A stretch of DNA of 64,000 nucleotides from an uncultured Rhizobiaceae bacterium (GCA_951813045.1 CATOTF010000002.1:3596001-3660000), one strand, 5' to 3'; counted from the stretch's first letter, positions 37,778 through 46,883 are shown. Translations and numbers: made by a program. Notes: a model not told the origin generated them from the letters alone.

Positions 37778-39419
37778 TCAAGCTCCTGATGCCCAGGTGG
37801 CGGAACTGGTAGACGCGCTAGCTTCAGGTGCTAGTTTCTGTATGGAAGTGGAGGTTCGAGTCCTCTTCTGGGCACCACAAAGGACTCGGTCCTTTGAAAC
37901 ACCCCCTAACACCTTGAATGGTAAGGCTAATTGTGGGGTTCTAGGTCCTGTATTTCGATCATATTGAATGCGGTCTGTGAAGGCCAGTTTGAGGATGGTT
38001 TGACGTACTGCGGTGTGACCACTTTCCCATAGTTTCCAAGGGTTTGCGAGGAATTGAAGGACTGGTTCTAGTTTTTCTTGCGATGTTCCTTTTGGCTCGG
38101 CTTGCTTGTGGAGTTTTTCGGTCAGCAGAAGCTTTTGGTGTTCGAGCTGGCTGATCTTGTCTTCATAGGTGCCAATGACGGTCATATTGGTTGTTTGCAT
38201 GATACGGGCGAGGAGAGATTCGATCTGCTTTTCGATGGTCTCAATCTGCCGTTTGCCGGTGGTGATGATGTCTTTTGCTTGTTCGCGCCGTTGGTTCCAT
38301 GCATGAGCAAACATTGCTGTGGCGAGCGTTATCAAGCCTTGTGTGGGCTGTAGCTCTTTGATGAGCGCACCAACTTCACTTTCAACCTTGTCGCGGGCAA
38401 TGGACTTGCCATAGGCATCGCAGGTTTTGGTTTGGCAGAGATAATAGGGATAATCGCCGCCATTGCCCTTTGTGATGGAAGAACGCAGAGGAACGCTGCA
38501 ACAGCCACAGGCCACCATGCCGCGCAGGGCGAAGGCATCACCGATATCTTTGCGTTTAGGTGCCTTGGCAACGCCCTTACGTCTCGTTTGCACCTTGTCG
38601 AAGGTTTCCAGCGATATGAGACCTTCATGCTGTCCTTCCAGCCAGTTAAGGCCGTAGTTCTCACTGCAGATAAAGCCGGTGTAGATGGTATGGGTTAGAA
38701 TGTCTGTGACACGCTGCTGCCTGACCTCACCGTATTTGTTGCGCGGGAAGTCAGGGAAGGTTTCGAAAAAACGTTTAACCTCGACCTGAGATTGAAAGCG
38801 GCCTGAGGCATAGCCTTCAAATCCTTCACGGATAATGGCGTCGAAGGGCGGATTGGGAACCAGCATTTTACCACGGCCTTTGATGGTCTCGTATTTATAG
38901 CCAATGGAGGCATTGTGTATCCAATAGCCCGATTGCATCCGTGCTTTCATCTTCTGAGCAACCTGTCGCCCATTCTGTTGACGTTCCAGATGTCCCTGAG
39001 CCGCCATAATGGCTTCAATGAACTCGCCTTCTGGCGTATCTTCAAACTTGAAGTTCAGGCATTCAACTTGCGCATGTCTGATCTGGAAGGCTTTACGCAA
39101 ATGCAGAATGGAAATCCCGATCACGGGCAAAGCGCTTGAGATCATCAAAGATGACGACAAAACGTTCGTCAGGCTGGGCGTCCAGAAAGGATAACAGTGC
39201 CACCATGCCGGGACGCTTCATAAAATCACCACCGCCGGTAATGGTGTCAGGGAATGTCGCGACGACCTCATATCCCTTAGCAGATGCATATTGCCGACAA
39301 CGGGTCTCCTGGCTTTCAAGACCGTGGCCATCTTCTTGCTGACCTTTGGATGACACACGGCAATAAATAATGGCTTTCTTTGTTTGGGCCATTTGGGATT
39401 TAGTTTTCTGATCTGTCAT
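37778..39419 (-). pseudogene. Large serine recombinase, single-base frameshift, antisense through tRNA-Leu
   Basis: Site-specific recombinase of about 546 codons. The N-terminal resolvase domain (AIIYCRVSSKGQQEDGHGLESQETRC, catalytic Ser in RVSS; VVIFDDLKRFARD) is in one frame up to about 39107; the Recombinase domain (ARMQSGYWIHNASIGYKYE), zinc ribbon (CGCC … CQTKTC) and coiled coil follow in another. Removing one T at 39107–39108 restores DFHLHLRKAFQIRHAQVECLNF, the family consensus. The last ~32 codons are the antisense of tRNA-Leu (GAQKRTRTSTS … SSATWA), stopping 11 bases beyond the tRNA 5' end. The start overlaps the upstream gene (ATGA) in an operon behind a LexA box. Confidence 0.85.
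37791..37877 (+). tRNA. tRNA-Leu (CAG)
   Basis: 87 bases with encoded CCA. The acceptor stem GCCCAGG pairs with TCTGGGC plus discriminator A; the anticodon stem CTAGC/GCTAG closes loop TTCAGGT with anticodon CAG; GGTTCGAGTCC forms the T-loop; a long variable arm fits the Leu class. It is the apparent target of the adjacent serine-recombinase element, whose recombinase gene runs antisense through it. Confidence 0.95.
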
Positions 39420-39826
39420 ACGTCCTCCTTTGGGTTTTGTTGTGTAATCCTGGTTTGTTCGGTGACCTTTGATTGTACCACAGCGGCCATCAAAACGGCA
39501 GAAAGGTCAAAATTCTGCCCACAGAGTTGGGAACTCAAGGGTGGCGAGCCACTGTGGTGTGAGTCTGCCGGTTGAGAACTCGAAAGTTGTAAATCCCCGG
39601 CCATCGGATCAGAACCCAACTGCCATTTTAGGTCAACAAACCCCTGAATGATGACCCAAAGCGTTTCAATGAACTCTTTTTTCTGGGCCTCAGTTCCTTC
39701 AAACTCATCCAGATAGGGCAGCCATTCCTCCCAATCGAACAGTCGCTGACTGTGGACGTTCGGCTGTTTGGCCGGGAGTTGTGAGGCCAATGAAGGCGGT
39801 TTGTGCTTTTGTTTTGTGGGGGGCAT
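39416..39826 (-). CDS. Small element-borne protein co-expressed with the recombinase
   Basis: 136 aa, not recognised. Basic, Pro/Gln-rich N-terminus, then an acidic helical block LFDWEEWLPYLDEFEGTEAQKKEFIETLWVIIQGFVDLKW and a Ser-rich low-complexity tail. Start at 39826 is supported by AAGGAG five bases upstream. Its stop overlaps the recombinase ATG (ATGA), so the two are translationally coupled; it may be an excision or directionality partner, but that is only positional inference. A perfect LexA box lies 63 bases upstream. Confidence 0.6.
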   Translation of the reverse strand: MPPTKQKHKPPSLASQLPAKQPNVHSQRLFDWEEWLPYLDEFEGTEAQKKEFIETLWVIIQGFVDLKWQLGSDPMAGDLQLSSSQPADSHHSGSPPLSSQLCGQNFDLSAVLMAAVVQSKVTEQTRITQQNPKEDV

Positions 39827-39888
39827 TGCTGCTCCTTTCGTCTGTTGTTTATCTCATCTGTTGTTTTGTTCTCCTTTTCATATCTTTA

Positions 39889-39903
39889 GAACAAAAAGAG
39901 AAC
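39889..39903. promoter_or_regulatory. LexA box GAACAAAAAGAGAAC before the recombinase operon
   Basis: GAAC-AAAAAGA-GAAC; on the coding strand GTTCTC-N5-GTTC, an exact match to the rhizobial LexA operator. It precedes the 136-aa gene and recombinase, predicting that the recombinase operon is switched on by DNA damage. Confidence 0.7.
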
Positions 39904-39964
39904 ATATTACTGTATATCACTGGATCGATGCAAGCTTTATGATGCAGCGTTACTGTTATGGACG

Positions 39965-40591
39965 TCAGGCCATGCTTCTGTTCTTGGTGTAATTTTGAGG
40001 GCGGGCCTCAAGCTTCTCGGCCTTGCGGGAGGCGATTTCCGCCTCACGCACCGGCTTGTGGTAGGCGTCTTCCAATTCCTTGCCCGCTTCGTATAAGTCG
40101 CGGCCATGGGTAGTTTTGAAGGCTTCTTTCATCTGAGCTTTGGCTCCAGACTGGGTAATCTTCATCTCATCGGCGAGTTTGACGGCTGCGGCGTCATAGG
40201 CTTGATAGAAGGGTTGAGTTTGACCTTCCCGGATCAAGCTTCCCACCATTTCTGCGGAGTGCAGTGCATGCGCCTGTATGTCAGCGGGGAGGTTATTCTC
40301 CCGTTCCACCAGTCCTTCACGGGTTTGGTTCATGCTCTGGCCGAAACGGCCTGTATAGATATCCCGCAGGATTGTTTCGCCACGTAGCGCATCGAATTTC
40401 TCGGAACGGGCATAGGCATGAGCGTAATCTGTGAGTTTTTCGCGGAATGAACCGGATTTATGGATTTCGCGATTGATAACGCCGCTGATGGCCCAGGCCT
40501 CACTGAACTGGCCCTTTGTCAGGGTTCTGCCGGAGAAGCTTTCACGGGCTGCTGTGATGGACTGCTGGCGGTCGGTTTCTGCATTTGTCAT
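39965..40591 (-). CDS. Element-borne helical protein, mobilisation region
   Basis: 208 aa, function not recognised. Almost wholly alpha-helical and charged: REIHKSGSFREKLTDYAHAYARSEKFDALRGETILRDIYTGRFG, then VERENNLPADIQAHALHSAEMVG and a Lys/Glu-rich end. No membrane segment or signal peptide. ATG 40591 has GGAGATTACCCC upstream. I have the impression of similar proteins beside conjugation genes on rhizobial and roseobacter plasmids, but cannot name the family. It is upstream of and co-directional with the LexA-box operon. Confidence 0.5.
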   Translation of the reverse strand: MTNAETDRQQSITAARESFSGRTLTKGQFSEAWAISGVINREIHKSGSFREKLTDYAHAYARSEKFDALRGETILRDIYTGRFGQSMNQTREGLVERENNLPADIQAHALHSAEMVGSLIREGQTQPFYQAYDAAAVKLADEMKITQSGAKAQMKEAFKTTHGRDLYEAGKELEDAYHKPVREAEIASRKAEKLEARPQNYTKNRSMA

Positions 40592-40637
40592 GGGGTAATC
40601 TCCTTTTTCATGACGGTTGGTGATCTGCGATGCATGT

Positions 40638-41054
40638 TTAGGAACGGCTGGGCCCGGGTCGGACCTGCTTGGGAACCTGTTTGTTGGTGTGATTAAACTC
40701 TTCGGTCGCTTGACCTCTCAGCCTGTTGCGCCCGCGCACGGTGTTTTGAAGCTCTTGATACTGGTCGAGCTCGTCCTGTTTGATGACCGCCAATCGGTGT
40801 TCATGGTCCAGTCGGATGCGTTGATCAGCCTTGACGTCCAGAGCCTGGAGATTGGGAATGTTCTCAATCCCTGCAGGTTTAGGCGGTTCCAATATATTGC
40901 CGTGGACTTCACGCAGGATGATCTGCCGGGCTTCCGCAAGGCGCGTATGATAGCTTTGCTGCCAATCGGTCATTTCCTGCTCGGTCCGTTGCTGCGCCAT
41001 TTCTTCAATCTTGTGGAAGCGCATCCAATCCACATTGTGGTGCAAGTGCTTCAC
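40638..41054 (-). pseudogene. C-terminal fragment of a mobilisation-type protein (possible)
   Basis: 138-codon frame with GTG at 41054, open upstream to about 41095. The protein is charged and helical (WMRFHKIEEMAQQRTEQEMTDWQQSYHTRLAEARQIIL) and ends with a basic Pro-rich tail. In-frame residues just upstream (ITATREHLVKH) look like coding sequence, so the real start is probably missing and this is the 3' end of a larger gene. A shorter secreted-protein frame on the same strand enters from upstream, suggesting a deletion join near 41080–41100. Confidence 0.35.
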
Positions 41055-41206
41055 CAGATGTTCGCGGGTCGCTGTGATGCAATAACACCCGCCATACTAA
41101 AGGCGTTGTGCAGAAACGACACTTGAGCCTTCCGCTCCCACTTTAAAAAATCTGCTGTAGTCGTGCCTGCGTATGCAGATGGTGCGAACATACCCCCAAT
41201 CAACAT
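41051..41206 (-). pseudogene. Truncated small secreted protein
   Basis: 51 codons from ATG 41206. A signal-peptide-like N-terminus (MLIGGMFAPSAYA, possibly extended by an upstream in-frame RVIVFS) is followed by TTTADFLKWERKAQVSFLHNAFSMAGVIASQ and then an abrupt end. The ADFLKW … MAGVIASQ pattern resembles the beginning of ~110–130-aa secreted proteins carried on alphaproteobacterial plasmids; the Cys-containing second half is absent. It overlaps the mobilisation-type fragment, as expected at a deletion junction. Confidence 0.4.
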
Positions 41207-41465
41207 TGAAAACACGATCACGCGCAGTGCCTTTGTGAGGGTGGTTTTACGCCTGATTTGGGATGCGTTTGGAGCTTTACAAAATGGGCTAAACTGTAAA
41301 ACATCTTGATTTAACTGTGTAAATAACTACCATGTTGGAACTGAGGCGAGCGCAAGAATATCGCCCAAACCCAAGCAATCGGCCAAAATCTACAGGTGTG
41401 TGACCCGTGTTACTGACTAGCCCAGTCTGTAAAGCACGGATCGTAACACATTGGGAGGAAAGCCG

Positions 41466-41898
41466 ATGCAGACGAGGCATTGCGACAGCGTTTCAACAAG
41501 CCTGTTTTCCGATTACGGAGAACGCAAATATCTCAATGAGCGTGAACGCAAGCGGTATTACAACGCCCTGCCGATCTTGACAAAACCCTCAGACCGCACC
41601 TTTTGCGAAACCATCTTCTGGACGGGATGCAGGCCGAGCGAAGCAATGCAACTGGATTTCATGCGTGTTGATATCGAGGATGGGTTTCTTGTATTTCGCA
41701 CACTCAAGAAGCGCGGTAAGAACAAGGGCAAGCATTATCGCATCGTGCCGATCCCCAAGAGCTTCGCGCGGCGATTGAACCATGTGCATGGCGTTCGCAA
41801 GCTACAAAAACAACTGGATGCAGACCTGTCGTGCCGTCTGTGGCCGTTCAGCAGACAAACGGGTTGGCTTCGGATCAAGCTCGTCATGAACGAAGGGG
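41466..41898 (+). pseudogene. Tyrosine integrase, 3'-truncated
   Basis: N-terminal and early catalytic part of a phage-type integrase: YLNERERKRYYNALPIL, then ETIFWTGCRPSEAMQLDF with the first catalytic Arg (GCRPSE), and VFRTLKKRGKNKGKHYRIVPIPKSF. Homology stops after IKLVMNEG (near 41898); the HxxR box and nucleophilic Tyr are missing, so it cannot be active. The frame continues meaninglessly to 42044. GGGAGGAAA supports the start at 41466. It is joined to the LysR gene at about 41,900–41,970. Confidence 0.75.
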
Positions 41899-42919
41899 AG
41901 CTGCGATTGGGTTTTCTCGCCAACAATATTGTGACATCCTGTCTGCACCTCACAGTCTTGGATACCAGACCATTCCGCGTAACGATTTCCATAACTCGAT
42001 TACCCTGCGCCATCTGCGGATCATTGCCGCGTTGGCCGATCTGAAGTTGGTTGCGCGCGTATCAGAATCGCTAAATGTCACCCAACCGGCAGTATCGAAG
42101 CAGATTGCGGAGCTGGAGAAAATTGTTGGCGTTCCCGTTGTCACTAGGGATCGAAACAGGCTTTATCTGACCCCGATAGGAAATCGTTTGGCGGATCACG
42201 CCAAACAGGTCCTCAGTCAGATAGACAGGGCATCGTTCGACATTGACGCTATGGCCAGTGGGGTTACGGGGTCTGTGTCGATTGGTGCGGTCAGTTCAGT
42301 TGCCCCAACACTTTTGCCCAAGACAATTGAACTTTTCAAACGTGGTGCGCCACATGCAAGCGTTTCAGTCACCGAAGGGCATTTCGTCGAGCTACTGCCC
42401 ATGCTCAAGAGCGGCGCTTTGGATCTTTTGATCGCACGGATATGGCAACCGCAAGAGTTAGAAGGCGTCGATCAGATGACCTTATTTTCAGAGCCCGTTA
42501 TCGTTGTAGCGGGACGAGATCATCCGCTCACGATGCAGGAGAACTTGTCTTGGTCTGACACAATTCAGTTTCCATGGATTTTTCCACAAGCAAATTCAGT
42601 TGCGCGGCGCGCCGTCGATGCGCTTTTTGCTGCGAATGGTTTGGCGCCGCCCAGCAATACGATTGCTTCGGTTTCGCTGGCATTGAACCTGGAACTGTTT
42701 CGCGCAATGCCAACTTTGGGGTTCATGCCGCAACGTCTTGCGCAAGCTCACAGCATCCGGGGCGACGTTTCAGTGTTGCCACTGGATACACGCGGTATGC
42801 TGTCCGAAGCTCATTGCTTCTGGCGCGACGACAATATGGCGCAGAATGGTACGCCATCTCTTTTTCTCAAATGCCTTCAGCAAACCATAGAGGAATTGAA
42901 AACCATTCCTTTTGGTTAA
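41831..42919 (+). CDS. LysR-family regulator with an uncertain, junction-derived start
   Basis: The helix-turn-helix domain is clear (ITLRHLRIIAALADLKLVARVSESLNVTQPAVSKQIAELEKIVG), followed by an effector-binding domain (SVSIGAVSSVAPTLLPKTIELFKR …) of normal length. The first ~45 residues from ATG 41831 are the integrase sequence read in another frame, and no ATG, GTG or TTG lies in frame between that and the HTH. Either the original start was removed at the junction or a rare codon (for example ATT near 41972) is used. It probably controls the amidase/TRAP genes that follow in the same direction. Confidence 0.75.
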   Translation: MPSVAVQQTNGLASDQARHERRGAAIGFSRQQYCDILSAPHSLGYQTIPRNDFHNSITLRHLRIIAALADLKLVARVSESLNVTQPAVSKQIAELEKIVGVPVVTRDRNRLYLTPIGNRLADHAKQVLSQIDRASFDIDAMASGVTGSVSIGAVSSVAPTLLPKTIELFKRGAPHASVSVTEGHFVELLPMLKSGALDLLIARIWQPQELEGVDQMTLFSEPVIVVAGRDHPLTMQENLSWSDTIQFPWIFPQANSVARRAVDALFAANGLAPPSNTIASVSLALNLELFRAMPTLGFMPQRLAQAHSIRGDVSVLPLDTRGMLSEAHCFWRDDNMAQNGTPSLFLKCLQQTIEELKTIPFG

Positions 42920-43036
42920 GATTCGCTGCCCATACTTCATTATTGAAGGCAAGTTTATTCCATTATCATAACAAGATGCAAAGCTTGGGAGGGCTGACGT
43001 GTCTATAGCGACGATTATCGCCCTAATGGGCTCACA

Positions 43037-44566
43037 ATGAGCGGACCAACGGTGCTTTCCCTATCTGCTTGTGAGGTGCTGGCGTCCTTTAAAGACCGAG
43101 GTTTGACGCCTTCCAAGTATTTGACGACCTGTCTGGATCACATCTCCCTGATCAATCCGAAGATAAATGCCTTGACCGCGATCGATTCCGAACGTGCGAT
43201 TGTCGAGGCATCACAATCAGATTTACGCTGGAAAGCTGGAACCCCCAAGGGACCGCTCGACGGCTTGCCTGTTGGCATCAAGGACCTGCAAGATACACAA
43301 GGCTTATTGACCACGCATGGAAGCATTCGCGCACGGAGCAACGTGCCTGACCGTGACCTGCCAATGGTGGCACGTCTGCGCACTGCTGGCGCGATCATTC
43401 TTGCAAAAACGAACGTTCCTGAATTAGGCGCAGGTGGTAATAGCCGCAATCCGGTATGGGGTGCGACCGGCAACCCCTTCGATCCGAATTTGATCGCAGG
43501 CGGTTCTTCAGGCGGATCGGCAGCAGCTTTAGCCGCAAATCTTCTCCCCTTGTGTACAGGGTCGGACACTGGTGGATCGCTCCGACTGCCAGCCGCGCTT
43601 TGCGGCGTCGTTGGTTATCGTCCATCTGTCGATGTCATCGCTCATCCTACACGTCCACTGGGTTGGTCCTGTATTTCGGTACTCGGCCCCATGGCTCGAA
43701 CGGTAGATGACATTATTCTGATGCTAAATGTTTGTCAGGGAGATGACCCCGACGATCCTTTGTCTGCACCATCTGAAGCAGGTCGGTTCTCATCCCTAGG
43801 TGAAGTCGACCTCAGCTCTCTTCGGGTGGGGTACAGCGAAGATTTCGGCGGCGTGCCGGTTGATCAGGATATTCGCAAGACCTTTCAATCTCGAATTGAT
43901 TATCTAAGACCCCACTGCAATGAGTGTCGCCCGGTTGATCTCAATTTAGGTGGCATGGACCGCGTTTTCGATGTCTTGCGGGCTGAAAGCTTCACTGCCG
44001 CCTTCGCAGAAGCACTCGATTCATCGCCAACAGATTTCGGTCCACACATTGCGGACAATGTTGCGATAGGCCGCAACATGACGCTTGCGGATAGAGCGTG
44101 GGCGCATGCCGAGCAGACACGAATCTTGCGTAAATTCAATGAGGTGATGCGCGACGTTGACGTCATCTTGCTGCCAACCTCTCCAGTGCCACCCTTTCCA
44201 TGGACGCAATCGCACCCGACCAACATCGATGGACAATCTATGGATGTCTACTATCGCTGGTTGGCATTGGCTTACCGCGGCTCACTTACCGGAGGCCCGG
44301 CCATAACGCTGCCATGCGGGCTTGACCCTCACGGAATGCCGTTCGGGATACAAATGATCGGGCCGGTAAGGGGCGATGAAGGCTTGCTTGCAGCAGCAAA
44401 GGCGATGGAAACGCTTTTTGTGAAGTCGACTAATACGAGCCGTCCTGTGCCTGATTTCGCAACTCTTTTGTCTTCAGAAGTGAATTTGCAGTCAATCGTG
44501 ACCCACCCCCCGATTTTCGAAGACGTTGAGCGGTTTGAACCGTCTTCCATGCGAACGGCGGTGTAG
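43037..44566 (+). CDS. Amidase-signature hydrolase
   Basis: 509 aa, amidase signature family, Ser–cis-Ser–Lys triad: Lys82 (VGIKDLQDT), cis-Ser in IAGGSSGGSAAALAAN (157/158) and nucleophile Ser181 (SDTGGSLRLPAALCG). It hydrolyses a C–N bond, releasing ammonia or an amine plus a carboxylate; substrate unknown. No signal peptide, hence cytoplasmic. It lies between a LysR gene and a TRAP transporter with four bases before dctM, so it likely acts on the transported compound. Confidence 0.9.
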   Translation: MSGPTVLSLSACEVLASFKDRGLTPSKYLTTCLDHISLINPKINALTAIDSERAIVEASQSDLRWKAGTPKGPLDGLPVGIKDLQDTQGLLTTHGSIRARSNVPDRDLPMVARLRTAGAIILAKTNVPELGAGGNSRNPVWGATGNPFDPNLIAGGSSGGSAAALAANLLPLCTGSDTGGSLRLPAALCGVVGYRPSVDVIAHPTRPLGWSCISVLGPMARTVDDIILMLNVCQGDDPDDPLSAPSEAGRFSSLGEVDLSSLRVGYSEDFGGVPVDQDIRKTFQSRIDYLRPHCNECRPVDLNLGGMDRVFDVLRAESFTAAFAEALDSSPTDFGPHIADNVAIGRNMTLADRAWAHAEQTRILRKFNEVMRDVDVILLPTSPVPPFPWTQSHPTNIDGQSMDVYYRWLALAYRGSLTGGPAITLPCGLDPHGMPFGIQMIGPVRGDEGLLAAAKAMETLFVKSTNTSRPVPDFATLLSSEVNLQSIVTHPPIFEDVERFEPSSMRTAV

Positions 44567-44570
44567 CACA

Positions 44571-45854
44571 ATGTGGGCAATTCCGATCATTTTCATCATT
44601 CTGCTGATTAGCGGTACTGCGTTTGCCTACCTTATGGGAGCGGTATCCGTTTTGACCTTTGTTGCTGTCGGTAAGACACAATTCTTGTCAGTCTTGCCTC
44701 AACGCATTTTCGCTCAGCTTGACGTTTTTGCGTTCATGGCAATGCCGCTTTTCATTTTGACGGCGGAGATCATGAGCCGCGCCGGGGTCACGCGCAGCTT
44801 GATAGATTTTGCGATGGCCATGGTCGGCCGGTTTCGTGGTGGGTTGGGCCACGTCAACATTCTCACAAGCGTGTTTTTCGCCGGCATTTCCGGTTCAGCC
44901 ATTGCCGACAGCGCCGCCCTCTCACGCACCTTCGTGCCCGAGATGAAGGCGCGTGGATACGATCCCTATTATGCGGGCGCAATCACAGCGGCCTCATCCA
45001 TGATCGGCCCTATCATTCCGCCATCAATCATCATGATTATCTATGGCGGCTTAACGGGGGCATCGGTTGCTGCTCTTTTCGTGGCCGGCGTAATTCCCGG
45101 ATTGCTGCTAGCAGCAGGATTGATGCTGGTGAACGCATTCATTGCGAAAGCTAAAAACCACCCCGGTGGTGCCTCCGATGATCTGCCACGTTTTTTGCCG
45201 AGTCTCATAAACGCTGGGCCCGCGCTTTGTCTGCCGGTCGTGATTTTGGGCTCGCTTGTGCTGGGACTGGCAACACCAACCGAAGGCTCGGCCATTGCCG
45301 TTCTTTTCGCGCTGCTGGCAGGTCAATTCTACAACGGCCTCAACCGAAAAATGCTGATGGACGCCCTTGAGGCGACCGCCCGCATGACGGGTACGATCTT
45401 TATCATTCTAGCTGCCATTTCCGTCTTGGGTTATCTCGCTGGACAACTGGGATGGTCCCAGGCACTGGCTAGTTGGGTTGAATCCTTCGGACTGACCGGC
45501 ACGCGCTACCTGTTCTTCCTTGTCGTCATCTTTCTGATCGCGGGAATGTTCATGGACACCCCCGTCGCGCTGACACTTCTCATCCCACTTTTCGCCCCGC
45601 AGGCGCTCGATCAGGGGATCAGCCCGATCCAACTGGGTATCGTGCTTTGCTTTAATCTATGCGTGGGGTTGATAACCCCACCTTTGGGGAAATGTCTCGT
45701 TGTCGTGGCGGCGCTTACATCTCTCAACTATTGGCGACTGGCTTATGCCGTTTTGCCATTCATCATCGTTCAAGTGTTGTTGTTGCTGGCTTTGGTCTAC
45801 TGGCCCGAGATCAGCCTGACATTGCCGCGCCTGTTCGGATTTTCAGTCACCTAA
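44571..45854 (+). CDS. TRAP transporter large permease (DctM)
   Basis: 427-aa large membrane subunit (DctM/SiaM type) with about 12 helices. Diagnostic blocks: DVFAFMAMPLFILTAEIMSRAGVTRSLIDFA, FFAGISGSAIADSAALSRTFVPEMKARGYDPYYAGAITAASSMIGPIIPPSI, and NLCVGLITPPLGKCLVVVA. ATG 44571 is chosen; the frame is open from 44526, inside the amidase gene. Unusually, the order is M–P–Q, with the binding-protein gene between the two membrane subunits. Confidence 0.92.
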   Translation: MWAIPIIFIILLISGTAFAYLMGAVSVLTFVAVGKTQFLSVLPQRIFAQLDVFAFMAMPLFILTAEIMSRAGVTRSLIDFAMAMVGRFRGGLGHVNILTSVFFAGISGSAIADSAALSRTFVPEMKARGYDPYYAGAITAASSMIGPIIPPSIIMIIYGGLTGASVAALFVAGVIPGLLLAAGLMLVNAFIAKAKNHPGGASDDLPRFLPSLINAGPALCLPVVILGSLVLGLATPTEGSAIAVLFALLAGQFYNGLNRKMLMDALEATARMTGTIFIILAAISVLGYLAGQLGWSQALASWVESFGLTGTRYLFFLVVIFLIAGMFMDTPVALTLLIPLFAPQALDQGISPIQLGIVLCFNLCVGLITPPLGKCLVVVAALTSLNYWRLAYAVLPFIIVQVLLLLALVYWPEISLTLPRLFGFSVT

Positions 45855-45875
45855 ACCAAACCATGGAGGAATATC

Positions 45876-46850
45876 ATGAAACTCAAATCACTCGCACTGG
45901 CAGCCCTGCTGGCGTTCACAACTTCCGCGTCTGCAGAAGTTAAGATTGCGCTGGACGGTAAGCCGGACCTCAAACAATCAGGCTCCTATGTCTGGGCCTA
46001 CACATTTGGCAATGCACTCAAGGCTGCCGGCATGGAGGTGCGGGAGATGCCTCGCGGTTCCGTGGGCAACGAGTCAGAAAAATTCGACCAAGTGTCGACC
46101 GGGCTTCTGGAAGTCTCGCTTTCAGATGTTCGCGCCATCGCGCAAGTTGATCCGTTCATCTACGGCGTTCGTTTGCCCTACATTTTTGATGATGCAGCGC
46201 ACATGGACCGCAGTATTGAAGCGGGCAAAGTCTTCGACAAAGTGAACGCCAATCTTGCCAAGCAGGACGCGTTGGCTGTCGCCCTGGTTCCGATTGGACC
46301 ATCGTCGGGAATCATCACAACGAAAGCAGCGGTTCGTAAGCCTGCCGATATGGCAAAACTGAGGATGCGCGCGCTGGATGATGCCCAGATTGCCATGTAC
46401 AAAGCGTGGGGGTCTTCTGGCACGATTGTACCGTGGGGCGAAGTTCCAGCCGGTCTACAAACCGGCGTGATCGATGGTTACCTCAACTCTCCGTTTGTGC
46501 CGGTTCTGTTTGGCCAAACAGATTTCGTGCGAAACTTCTCTGATGCTGGAGTCATCATTCCAATGCGTGCGGTCATCGTATCGAAAGCTTGGTATGATGG
46601 TCTGTCCGACGCTGAACGCAAATCAGTGGACGCGGCGGTTAAGGCTGCTGATGCTGCCAACCGCGAGTGGTTGAGCAAAGCATCTGTGTCAGGGCTGAAA
46701 GCCCTTGAGGAGAAAGGTGTTACGGTACAACGCTTGACCAATGAAGAGCGAGCCGCCTTCCGCGAGGCTTCCAAACCAGTCTACGATTCTGGGTTGATGC
46801 CATCTGAAGACGTCAAGGCGTGGACCGATCTTTCTGACGGCAACCGCTGA
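45876..46850 (+). CDS. TRAP transporter substrate-binding protein (DctP)
   Basis: 324 aa with a signal peptide ending TSASA near residue 20 and GGAGGAATATC before the ATG. DctP-type features: SEKFDQVSTGLLEVSLSDV, LPYIFDDAAHMDRSIEAGKVFDKV, RKPADMAKLRMRALDDA (carboxylate-binding Arg region), and PWGEVPAGLQTGVIDGYLNSP. The Arg suggests an organic-anion ligand, which would fit an acid or an amide-bearing acid hydrolysed by the amidase. A strong hairpin follows immediately downstream. Confidence 0.9.
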   Translation: MKLKSLALAALLAFTTSASAEVKIALDGKPDLKQSGSYVWAYTFGNALKAAGMEVREMPRGSVGNESEKFDQVSTGLLEVSLSDVRAIAQVDPFIYGVRLPYIFDDAAHMDRSIEAGKVFDKVNANLAKQDALAVALVPIGPSSGIITTKAAVRKPADMAKLRMRALDDAQIAMYKAWGSSGTIVPWGEVPAGLQTGVIDGYLNSPFVPVLFGQTDFVRNFSDAGVIIPMRAVIVSKAWYDGLSDAERKSVDAAVKAADAANREWLSKASVSGLKALEEKGVTVQRLTNEERAAFREASKPVYDSGLMPSEDVKAWTDLSDGNR

Positions 46851-46856
46851 TGAAAA

Positions 46857-46883
46857 GGAGGCGGACCAGTGTGGTCCGCCTCC
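46857..46883 (+). promoter_or_regulatory. 12-bp perfect intercistronic hairpin between dctP and dctQ
   Basis: GGAGGCGGACCA – GTG – TGGTCCGCCTCC: perfect 12-pair stem, three-base loop, no following T-run. Its position seven bases after the binding-protein stop fits a 3' stabiliser or partial attenuator that raises DctP expression relative to DctQ. Confidence 0.6.
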
